From Streptomyces sp. ATexAB-D23 (GTDB taxonomy: Bacteria > Actinomycetota > Actinomycetes > Streptomycetales > Streptomycetaceae), in contig NZ_KB892003.1 in NCBI RefSeq assembly GCF_000373645.1, positions 192,780 to 256,779 of the forward strand: a stretch of DNA of 64,000 nt. Reading direction: 5' to 3'. Below are positions 26,836-34,440 of this stretch, one piece after another; the stretch's first letter is position 1; each line of letters begins with the position of its first letter. The notes beneath the pieces were generated by a model. That model was given only the letters and a program-made list of their open reading frames with translations, was not told where the DNA came from and ran no database searches. The position numbers and the translations under genes are program-made.

Positions 26836-27963
26836 TCACTCCGCCGCCGGTGACGACGCGGCCGCCAGCACCTCCTGCGCGTCCTCGGCGCTGAGCCCGA
26901 ACGTCCCCCGCAGTTCGTCCCGCCCGACCGGCCGCCCGCTCCCGGCGCGACGCCGCACCAGGCGCGCGGCCGACCGCACCGACCGCTCACGCGAGGTCTC
27001 CCGCCGCAGCCCCTCGTCCCGGAGCAGTCCGGTGACCACCGGACCGAGCGAACAGCGCTCCACGCCCGCGCCCCAGTCGCCGCCGCCCCCGGTGACCAGG
27101 TCGAAGGCGCTCTTGACCATGTCCCGCATGACATGTCCCGGCCCGCGGCCCGACGGCCGGGCACCGTCCCGGTGCAGCCGCTCCAGCACCCGCCGCAGGT
27201 TGACGACCTGGCGCGCACGGGCATCGGAATACCCGAGGGCCACCAGCCGCGCACGCTCGCGGGCCAGCTCCGGCAGCGCGTACAGATCACCGCCGTGCGC
27301 GAGAGCACGTACCGACTCGACCCCGAACGCGGTCTCCACATAGGACCGCCGGGCACCCCTGACCAGGATGATGTTGCCGATCTCCTGCACGCGCCCGCAG
27401 TCGCAGCCCGGCCCGCACTCCGCGGAGCAGCGCGGACGGCCCCGCACCGGCGCCACCAGGGTGCAGCCGCGCCCCTCCAGCGGATAGCCGTCACCGTACT
27501 GCCAGCACGTCAGATCGGGCCGGTCCGCAACCTCCCGCAGCCGGACCCCGGCGTCCCGCAGCAACCGGTGAAGACCGGTGTCGGCGGGGTCGGTGAGGGC
27601 CGCCAGCTCCTTCGGGGCTATCCACGGCGCCGCCGCGAGCAGCGCCTCGACCGTGTGCCCGATCACCGCCGCACGGTCGGCGTGGTCACCGAGCGCGCCG
27701 ACCATGTCGAAGGTGTAGAGCCACGGCTCGTGACCGTGGGCGCGCACACACGGCTGGACATGGCACAGGGAACCCAGATCCTCCCCGGCCCCGAGGGCGT
27801 CCTTGAACGGCGTCAGCGTGGCATTGACAAAGCTGACGGTCCGGTCGCCGGCCGAAACGGGGCACGGAGGAGTGAGCCGAAGCCCCCTTCTCGTCAGCAC
27901 TTCCAGAAAATTCGCGGTGAAGCACTCGGTGCCTGTTTCCGCGTTCCGTACGGAATATTCCAT
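26836..27963 (-). CDS. AlaRS-like catalytic-domain protein, diverged (candidate amide/ester ligase or decoy)
   Basis: 375 residues that align by eye only with the aminoacylation core of AlaRS: SFVNATLTPFKDALGAG matches the NDPTLL..NAGM..FK region, QPCVRAHG (Arg74) matches motif 2, and QEIGNIILV matches the EIWN..F strand. The motif 3 TGxGLER has become TAFGVES, so the conserved arginine is Ser217. An insert with four cysteines (C179, C183, C187, C189) could bind zinc. There is no editing domain and no C-Ala tail; the C-terminal 130 residues are helical and basic. It probably activates or transfers an amino acid to a small molecule or carrier, or binds alanyl-adenylate mimics. Transcribed towards the full-length AlaRS and divergent from the HTTM block. 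Confidence 0.7.
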   Translation of the reverse strand: MEYSVRNAETGTECFTANFLEVLTRRGLRLTPPCPVSAGDRTVSFVNATLTPFKDALGAGEDLGSLCHVQPCVRAHGHEPWLYTFDMVGALGDHADRAAVIGHTVEALLAAAPWIAPKELAALTDPADTGLHRLLRDAGVRLREVADRPDLTCWQYGDGYPLEGRGCTLVAPVRGRPRCSAECGPGCDCGRVQEIGNIILVRGARRSYVETAFGVESVRALAHGGDLYALPELARERARLVALGYSDARARQVVNLRRVLERLHRDGARPSGRGPGHVMRDMVKSAFDLVTGGGGDWGAGVERCSLGPVVTGLLRDEGLRRETSRERSVRSAARLVRRRAGSGRPVGRDELRGTFGLSAEDAQEVLAAASSPAAE

Positions 27964-28202
27964 GAGTCATCCCCCGGCAGGTTGTCGCACGTAATTCAGG
28001 CGAAACGGTCGGGCGTACCGCGCTGTTCGCGCGTGCAGCGTAGGGCTGTTCACCGCGGGAGAGGAAGAGCTCAAAGGCGTCTCGGAATGTGGACTGCCCC
28101 GGGTGCGTGGCGTCGTCCGGACGTGGCGTACCGGCGCACTCGGCATGCCTGGACCGGCTCGTGACGCGCTCGGCATAATCGGCGCAACGGCGTTCACCGC
28201 GA

Positions 28203-28898
28203 ATGCCGGATTCATTTATCACCGTTCTCACCGGAAGACCTGTCCCGTCTTCCCGTCGCCCGGCCGGTTTTCGTGCGAGTTCGAGGAGTTGTGCCGAATT
28301 GGTCAGGAAAACGGTCTCGGAGAGAGGTGCCTGGACCGCTCTCGTGGCGGTGAGCGCCGCATATCTGGGTGTTCAGATCCGGCAGACCTTCAAGGACCGC
28401 AATGCCTGGCCGTTCTGCGCGTACAACATGTTCAACTACTACCTGACGGACTGCTTCCAGCAGGCCCGGGTGGTGCTGATCACGGACCGCGGCCACCTGG
28501 TCGGCCCGGCCGACCCCTGGGCACTGCTCCCCCTTGAGTTCTTCCGCGTCATCTCCGTCATCGAGCGCGTCTTCATCACCTGCGAGGACCCACACGTCCG
28601 GGACGACTTCTGCCGCAAGGCACTGCACCGCCTCAACACGCGACCGTGGCGTGACTGGGACGAGATCCGCGGTTCCTTCCGGCCCCCGGCGGGCCGGCGC
28701 TTCGTGGGCGTCGAACTCCACCTGGTGGAAGTCGACTTCACCCGCTGCGACCCCACCGACCGGTCCCAGGTGACGAGCGTCGAGCTGATGCACCGGTACG
28801 ACCCCGAGGGCGCGTTCGCCCGAGCCGGAGACCAGGACCTGTGGCGGCTCCTCGAACCCGCCGCCACCCCGGCCGCCTCCGGCCACCCCCGTCCCTGA
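28203..28898 (+). CDS. HTTM-partner protein with one membrane segment
   Basis: 231 residues. One hydrophobic helix (WTALVAVSAAYLGVQI, about 44-59) is followed by NAWPFCAYNMF (68-77). A WPF-x-Y-x-M patch of this kind, to my recollection, is a hallmark of the small proteins encoded next to HTTM (vitamin K-dependent carboxylase-like) membrane proteins. The soluble remainder (VEVDFTRCDP and similar) has no recognised fold. The first 40 residues read poorly and no clear ribosome-binding site precedes the ATG, so the true start may be internal, for example GTG 28344. It opens the plus-strand block that contains an HTTM gene two positions on, which supports the pairing. Confidence 0.6.
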   Translation: MPDSFITVLTGRPVPSSRRPAGFRASSRSCAELVRKTVSERGAWTALVAVSAAYLGVQIRQTFKDRNAWPFCAYNMFNYYLTDCFQQARVVLITDRGHLVGPADPWALLPLEFFRVISVIERVFITCEDPHVRDDFCRKALHRLNTRPWRDWDEIRGSFRPPAGRRFVGVELHLVEVDFTRCDPTDRSQVTSVELMHRYDPEGAFARAGDQDLWRLLEPAATPAASGHPRP

Positions 28899-28928
28899 CC
28901 TTGCAATCCGCGCCGCAGGAGGCACCCG

Positions 28929-29735
28929 ATGACCCCGACCGCCGAACGGGTTCGGCAGACCCCGTACGTGGAGCTCCTCGCGATGCTCGGCGAGTCCAAC
29001 CTGCCACCGGGCGGTCTGGCGACCGTACGCACCCTCGCGCAGAACCTGCACCTGAGACCAGGAATCCGCGCCCTGCACGCCGGCTGCAACGCCGGCTTCC
29101 TCAGCCGTGAGATGGCACGCCGTACCGGCGTCGAGGTCGTCGGGGTGGACATCTCCCCGGCGATGGCGGAAGCGGCCCGGCTGCGCGCCAAGGAGGAGGA
29201 CCTGCACCATCTGGTCAGCCACGAGTGCCAGGACATGCGCCGGCTCACCTTCGCCGACGAAACCTTCGACGTGGTGTTCTCCGGCGGAGCCCTCGCCTTC
29301 GTACGCGGGCACGACCAGGCCGTCGCCGAGATGATCCGGGTCACCAAACAGTTCGGCCTCATAGGCGACACGCAGTTGTACTACGCCGAGGAACCGCCCG
29401 CCGGGCTGCTGGACCGGGTCTCGGAGATCATCGAGGTGCCGGTGCCGCAGTACAGCCGCGAATACTGGACGGACCTCTACCGCACCGACCTGCTCCAGCC
29501 GTACTGGCGGGAGGACACCGAGGCGGGGAGCGTCGACGACGCCGACGTCGAGGCCTACGCCCGCCGCATGACCGGATCACGCGCCGCCGACTGGTCCGAA
29601 GAGGCCCAGGAAGCGCTGTACACCCGGCTGCTGCACATCTTCCGCACCTTCAACGAGAACATGAAGTACCTGCGCTGCACCAACTATGCCTACCGGCGGC
29701 TGCGCGCGGACAGCGAGCCCGCCCTGTTCGTGTGA
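28929..29735 (+). CDS. Class I SAM-dependent methyltransferase
   Basis: 268 residues. The SAM-binding motif I reads ALHAGCNAGFLS, degenerate relative to D-x-G-x-G-x-G but in the correct place, followed by VVGVDIS (motif post-I) and CQDMRRLTFADETFDVVFSGGAL (motifs II and III). The fold corresponds to the Methyltransf_11/UbiE type. It lies between the HTTM partner and the HTTM gene with 10-30 base gaps and AGGAGG-like signals (GCAGGAGGC before its ATG). It may methylate a small molecule in the pathway. The acceptor cannot be deduced. Confidence 0.82.
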   Translation: MTPTAERVRQTPYVELLAMLGESNLPPGGLATVRTLAQNLHLRPGIRALHAGCNAGFLSREMARRTGVEVVGVDISPAMAEAARLRAKEEDLHHLVSHECQDMRRLTFADETFDVVFSGGALAFVRGHDQAVAEMIRVTKQFGLIGDTQLYYAEEPPAGLLDRVSEIIEVPVPQYSREYWTDLYRTDLLQPYWREDTEAGSVDDADVEAYARRMTGSRAADWSEEAQEALYTRLLHIFRTFNENMKYLRCTNYAYRRLRADSEPALFV

Positions 29736-29746
29736 GGCCCGCGACC

Positions 29747-30664
29747 ATGACCAGCATCACCGAGACCATCGCCGGCGGATTCAGCAGGATCTGGCGGGAC
29801 CAGCCCGACGCCGTACAGCGGCTCCGGCTGGCCCGGTACACCACCGGCGCCGCGATCCTGCGCACCGTCTGGCACATGCCGTCCGGCACGGTCGTCGCGG
29901 AGCAGCGGGAACTCCTCGAAAGCGCCGGACAGGAGCCCTCCGGCTTCCAGCTGAGCCCCGCCCAGTACGAAGCGGTACGCGGCGTGGCCCTCGTGTCCGC
30001 CGCCGCCTGGGCCCTGGGCAACGACCGCCCCGAAGTCAAGATCACGGCCAACCTGAGCTTCCTCGCCCTGCAGAGGCACCAGGTGGCCATGCACCAGGAC
30101 CTGTACAGCTACACCTCACACCTGAACACCTTCCTCCTGCTGCTCTGCCTGGTGGACGCCGAGGCGGCCGGACCCGACGCCACCCACGGACGCACCCCGC
30201 CGGACCGGCTGGCCTCCGCCGCGCTCGCCGCCATGCAGTCCTACTACGCCCTGGTCTACCTCCAGTCAGGCATCTCCAAGCTGCGCGTCACCGGCGTGAA
30301 ATGGCTGGACGGGCGCACACTGCGCGGCAGCCTCGCCGAGCTGGGGACCCCGCTGGGCAAACGCCTCAGCCGGCAGGACCTGCGGCTGCTGGCCGCCGCC
30401 GGCACCGCCGCCGTCGGGTTCGAACTGGCCTTCCTGCCCGGCCTCCTGGCCGGCTGGCGGCACAAGCAGGTCTTCGGCCTGCTGTCGCTCGGCTTCCACA
30501 CCTCGATCAAAGCCACCATGAACATCTCCTTCTGGCACTTCGCCTGGTTCGCCCTGCCCCTCTTCGTGCTGCCCGCCGAAACGGAGCAGAGGATCGGCGC
30601 CGCGCTGAAGGGGTTCCGCCGCCGGCTGTCCGGCACTCCGCACCGATCCGGGAGACTCTCGTGA
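29747..30664 (+). CDS. HTTM-domain membrane protein (vitamin K-dependent gamma-carboxylase-like)
   Basis: 305 residues with several hydrophobic helices (VRGVALVSAAAWALG, FLLLLCLVDAEAA, LLAAAGTAAVGFELAFLPGLLAGW, FWHFAWFALPLFVL). The segment YLQSGISKLRVTGVKWLDG followed by a long helix is characteristic of the horizontally transferred transmembrane (HTTM) domain shared with human GGCX. In bacteria the biochemical role is unknown, since they have no Gla proteins. Together with the partner at 28203 and the intervening methyltransferase it forms a membrane cassette. Its stop overlaps the next GTG by four bases, tying it to the AsnRS-like ligase. It might carry out a membrane-located oxidation or modification of the product. 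Confidence 0.75.
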   Translation: MTSITETIAGGFSRIWRDQPDAVQRLRLARYTTGAAILRTVWHMPSGTVVAEQRELLESAGQEPSGFQLSPAQYEAVRGVALVSAAAWALGNDRPEVKITANLSFLALQRHQVAMHQDLYSYTSHLNTFLLLLCLVDAEAAGPDATHGRTPPDRLASAALAAMQSYYALVYLQSGISKLRVTGVKWLDGRTLRGSLAELGTPLGKRLSRQDLRLLAAAGTAAVGFELAFLPGLLAGWRHKQVFGLLSLGFHTSIKATMNISFWHFAWFALPLFVLPAETEQRIGAALKGFRRRLSGTPHRSGRLS

Positions 30665-31701
30665 CCGAGACGATCGCGTCGTCCCAGCTGGCCGTGTCAC
30701 CCCCGCACTCATGGCGGATCCCGGACACACACTTCGAAGAGGTACTGAAACACCCCTGGTACCGCGCCGTCGTCGAACTGACCGACGTCTTCCACTTCGC
30801 GACCGTCGACTTCTGGCGGCAGCGCGGCGTGCGCGCGATGTACCTCCCGATCACCACCGGATCCGTCTCCAGCCCCATGGGCCTCGGCAGTGACTCCAGC
30901 CCCGTCAAGGTCTCCGTCGAAGGGGTTCCCACCTACCTGGCCGACTCCATGCAGTTCCTGCTGGAGTACGGCTGCCGGCTGGCCGAGGGCGGCTGCTACT
31001 ACGTGATGCCCTCGTTCCGTGGCGAAGCGATGGACGAACGCCACCTCTGCCAGTTCTTCCACAGCGAGGCCGAGATCGTCGGCGACCTGGACGACGTCAA
31101 GACCGTGGTCCAGGACTACCTGCGCCACCTGGCCCGCGCGCTCCTCGAACACTGCCCCGACACCGTCCGCGACGCCGCGGGCGGCACCGGTCACCTCACC
31201 GCCCTGGCCGAGGACGACGTCTTCACCTCCCTCACCTTCCGGGACGCCGTCAAGCTCCTCGGGGACGACCCGAGGTACGTGACCGAGGTGGCACCCGGCA
31301 GCCGATGTCTCACCCACGCGGGCGAACGCGAGATCATGGCCCGGCTCGGAGAGTTCACCTGGGTCACCCACCACGACCTGCTCTCCGTCCCCTTCTACCA
31401 GGCGACCGCACAGGACGACCCCGGCGCGGCACGCAACGGCGACCTGCTCTTCGGCATCGGTGAGACCGTCGGCTGCGGCGAACGGCACGCCACCGCCGAC
31501 GCCGTGCGCGAGGCCCTGCGCCTCCACCAGGTCGAGGAGTCCGAGTACGCCTGGTACCTGCGGATGCGGGAACTGCGCCCCCTGCGCACCTCCGGCTTCG
31601 GTCTCGGCGTCGAACGGTTCCTGCTCTGGGCACTGCGCCACGACGACATCCGCGACCTCCCGCTGCTCCTGCGCATCAACGGACAACAGGTCAACCCGTG
31701 A
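30661..31701 (+). CDS. AsnRS-like class II synthetase core without anticodon domain (amino-acid ligase)
   Basis: 346 residues. Motif 2 is SFRGEAMDERHL..FHSEAE (118-137) and motif 3 is GFGLGVER (312-319), both intact, as in asparaginyl/aspartyl-tRNA synthetases. The N-terminal OB-fold that binds the anticodon is absent. The closest known type is the archaeal AsnRS paralog that acts as asparagine synthetase A, making an amide from aspartyl-adenylate and ammonia. A related activity here could amidate or couple a carboxylic amino acid to an amine, or load an NRPS carrier. GTG start with GGGAG six bases upstream and a four-base overlap with the HTTM gene. Active-site motifs suggest it is catalytically competent. 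Confidence 0.8.
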   Translation: MTETIASSQLAVSPPHSWRIPDTHFEEVLKHPWYRAVVELTDVFHFATVDFWRQRGVRAMYLPITTGSVSSPMGLGSDSSPVKVSVEGVPTYLADSMQFLLEYGCRLAEGGCYYVMPSFRGEAMDERHLCQFFHSEAEIVGDLDDVKTVVQDYLRHLARALLEHCPDTVRDAAGGTGHLTALAEDDVFTSLTFRDAVKLLGDDPRYVTEVAPGSRCLTHAGEREIMARLGEFTWVTHHDLLSVPFYQATAQDDPGAARNGDLLFGIGETVGCGERHATADAVREALRLHQVEESEYAWYLRMRELRPLRTSGFGLGVERFLLWALRHDDIRDLPLLLRINGQQVNP

Positions 31702-31723
31702 CCCGCGAGCCGGAGGAATGACC

Positions 31724-33373
31724 ATGCGGGTACTTCTGGTGGCCGGACTCGGGCCCACCTTCAAGAACTCCACCTACCTGAACGGCACCCTGCTCGACCG
31801 GGAGAACGGCGACGCGAACGCCGCGGACTACCTCCGCGGCACCGAACTCGCCGGCCTCCGGCTCGGCCGCCTGGGATTCCGCCACGGCGGCGTGGACTAT
31901 CCGCTGCTCCGCCCCCGGCGGACCACCGTGCCACACCTGACCACCTTCACCCTCGAACGCATCCTGGAACAGGCCGGCGCCGGCTACGACCACTTCGACA
32001 CCCTCAACCTGTGGGACCAGGACGACCCCCAGCCGCCGGGAGGCGACTACGAGGCCGTCCTGCTCTCCACCAGCTACATCTGGAACAACGCCGCGCTGCG
32101 GACCGCCGTCAACTGGATCGGACGCCACTTCCCCGGCGTACCGCTCCTCCTCGGCGGCCAGTACAGCAACCTCAAGTACGCCTCCGTGATGCGGGACTTC
32201 CCCACGGTCGACATCATCGTGCGCGGCGACTCGGAGGAGGCTCTGCCGGCACTGCTCCACGCACTGGCCGCCCGCGCACCCCTGGACGGCATCCCCAACC
32301 TGGTCCTGCGCCCCGACCCCGCCACCCGCGGCGCGGAACCGGGCCGCCCCGGCTGGTACGCCACCGGGTTCGAGTACATCGACCTGGACGCACACCCCTC
32401 ACCGATGCCGCGCGGACGGTTCCCCGTCATCCCGTACGAGTCCATGCGGGGCTGCCCGTTCACCTGCAAGTTCTGCTCGTTCCCCGCCGCCAGCCCCAAG
32501 TGGCGCTACAAGTCCGCACAGAAGATCCACGACGACTGGGCGGCCTACGCCGAACAGTGCGGGGCCGGCTTCATCAAGGCCATGGACTCCACCTTCACCG
32601 TGCCGCCCACCCGGCTGCGGGAACTGCTGACACTGCTGCCGGGGCTCGGCGTAGAGTGGGAGGGCTACAGCAGGGCCAACGTCATCAAGACCCCCGAACT
32701 CGTCGACCAGCTCGCCGCCGCACACTGCCGCTTCCTGTCGCTCGGCTTCGAGTCGATGAGCGACAACACCCTGAAGTACATGGACAAGAAGGTCAACCGG
32801 AAGCAGAACCTCCAGGCCTTCCGGCTCCTCAGCTCCGGCGGACTCGGCTACCGCTGCTCCTTCATGGCGGGATACCCGGGGGAGACCCCCGATGACTACG
32901 CCCAGACCCACGCGTTCCTCACCGAGGAGTACCGGGGCCACTTCATGCTCAGCGTGTTCAGCATCTCGGACGAGACGATGCCGCTGTGGCAGGACCGCGA
33001 ACGGCTCCGGATCGAGGTCCACGACCCGCACGACCCCGACTACTCCTGGTCGCACATCGGCATGGACGTACACGAGGCGAGAAGCCTGAACCACCGCACG
33101 CTGACAGACGTCCGCCGGAAGAACGACGGTGCCGTACTCATGCTGTGGCAGGCCGACTTCGAACACTGGCTGGTACCCCACCTGGGCACGCCGGAGAACC
33201 TGGCCATCGAGAAGAGCGTGGAGCGCATCGGCATGGCTCCCGTCGACCACCCGGACCCCGCGGGAGGCGCGGCGGCGATCAGGGAGAACCTCTCCCGTCT
33301 GGCGCGCTACGGCGTCCACCTCTACCCCGAGGGTGTGCTCCGGGGCCGTTCCCTGCTGGAGGCCCGCGTCTGA
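31724..33373 (+). CDS. Cobalamin-binding-type radical SAM enzyme 2
   Basis: 549 residues. The N-terminal half reads as a B12-type Rossmann domain (AVLLSTSYIWNN, VPLLLGGQYSNL, VDIIVRGDSEEALPALL), followed by the radical SAM motif CPFTCKFC (C244, C248, C251). The remainder has the barrel with FLSLGFESMSDNTLKYM and YRCSFMAGYPGETPDD, typical of the B12-radical SAM (PhpK/BchE-like) group. ATG 31724 has GGAGG seven bases upstream; the ATG two codons earlier is too close to it. The stop and the next ATG share one base (TGATG). Likely reactions are C-methylation or a carbon-skeleton change. It is only distantly similar to enzyme 1. Confidence 0.87.
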   Translation: MRVLLVAGLGPTFKNSTYLNGTLLDRENGDANAADYLRGTELAGLRLGRLGFRHGGVDYPLLRPRRTTVPHLTTFTLERILEQAGAGYDHFDTLNLWDQDDPQPPGGDYEAVLLSTSYIWNNAALRTAVNWIGRHFPGVPLLLGGQYSNLKYASVMRDFPTVDIIVRGDSEEALPALLHALAARAPLDGIPNLVLRPDPATRGAEPGRPGWYATGFEYIDLDAHPSPMPRGRFPVIPYESMRGCPFTCKFCSFPAASPKWRYKSAQKIHDDWAAYAEQCGAGFIKAMDSTFTVPPTRLRELLTLLPGLGVEWEGYSRANVIKTPELVDQLAAAHCRFLSLGFESMSDNTLKYMDKKVNRKQNLQAFRLLSSGGLGYRCSFMAGYPGETPDDYAQTHAFLTEEYRGHFMLSVFSISDETMPLWQDRERLRIEVHDPHDPDYSWSHIGMDVHEARSLNHRTLTDVRRKNDGAVLMLWQADFEHWLVPHLGTPENLAIEKSVERIGMAPVDHPDPAGGAAAIRENLSRLARYGVHLYPEGVLRGRSLLEARV

Positions 33374-34440
33374 TGGGCATGGCCATTCTCGTCATCGGCG
33401 GCGGTGTCTTCATCGGCCGCCACCTCGTCCAGGAGGCGGTGAGGCGCGGACACCGGGTCACCGTACTGAACCGGGGCCTCAGCACCGGCCCCCTGCCGCC
33501 CGGGGTGACCTGGCTGCGCGGCGACCGGGCCGACGGCTTCGACGCGGTGCGCTCCACCCGGTGGGACACGGTCGTCGACACCTGCGCCTACCAGCCCGAC
33601 CAGGTCGAGCGCAGCGCCCGGGAACTGGACTGCGGCGTCTATGCGTTGATCTCCACGATCTCCGTGTACCGGGATTTCAGCGCCCCCACACCCGAGACCG
33701 CCCCCACGGTGCCCGCCCGGAGGACCGGCCTTCTGGACGGGGCCTCGTACGGGGAGCTCAAGGCGGGGTGCGAGGCGGCCCTCACCGCTGCGCGGGGGAG
33801 CGGACGCAGCCTGGTGGTCCGGCCGGGCCTGGTGGCCGGTCCGCACGACGTGTCCAGCAGACGCCGCTACGGGAACCCGGCCCGGCCCTCGCCCACTCAT
33901 CTGCACTACGACCGCTTCGCGGGCCGCTTCCCCTACTGGCCCTGGCGTTTCGCGCGGGGCGGCGACGTCGTGCTCCCGGGAACGCCGGACGACCCGTTCC
34001 AGGTGCTGGACGTGCGGGACCTCGCGGAGTGGACGACGGACCTGGTGGAGGACGGCACGACCGGCGTGTTCAACGCGGTCGGGCCGCAGAGCACCTGGGG
34101 CGCACTCGCGCGGGCGTGCGCCCGCCGCGGCCCCGGCCGGCCCGTCTGGGTGCCCGAGGACAGCCTCGTCGCCGCCGGGGTGGCGCCCCACACGGGCCTG
34201 CCGATGTGGGCGCCCACCGGCACCGGCACGGCCTGGTTCTCCCGGGTGCCCGCCGGCGAACGCCCCGCGGCGAAGCGGTCCCTGGACGAGACCGTGGGCT
34301 CGGTCGCCGACTGGCTCGACGAGGCGGCACCGGACCCGGAGCAGTTCCTCGGCGGCGGAGAGATCGACATGACGACGGAACGACTCCTGCTGGAGAGCGC
34401 CCGCACGGGAGCGGCGACCGGTACGGGAGGTACGCGATGA
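33373..34440 (+). CDS. NAD(P)-dependent SDR-fold epimerase/reductase
   Basis: 355 residues. N-terminal VIGGGVFIG (7-15) is the nucleotide-binding glycine motif of the atypical extended SDR group (GGTxFIG). The usual catalytic YxxxK appears as YGELK, within a region resembling isoflavone reductase/epimerase-like proteins. It has the SDR mid-domain FQVLDVRDLAEW typical of sugar or nucleotide epimerases. A C-terminal extension of about 30 residues reaches into the start of the phosphotransferase gene (ATGA overlap). It may reduce or epimerise a pathway intermediate. The substrate is not evident. Confidence 0.82.
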   Translation: MGMAILVIGGGVFIGRHLVQEAVRRGHRVTVLNRGLSTGPLPPGVTWLRGDRADGFDAVRSTRWDTVVDTCAYQPDQVERSARELDCGVYALISTISVYRDFSAPTPETAPTVPARRTGLLDGASYGELKAGCEAALTAARGSGRSLVVRPGLVAGPHDVSSRRRYGNPARPSPTHLHYDRFAGRFPYWPWRFARGGDVVLPGTPDDPFQVLDVRDLAEWTTDLVEDGTTGVFNAVGPQSTWGALARACARRGPGRPVWVPEDSLVAAGVAPHTGLPMWAPTGTGTAWFSRVPAGERPAAKRSLDETVGSVADWLDEAAPDPEQFLGGGEIDMTTERLLLESARTGAATGTGGTR

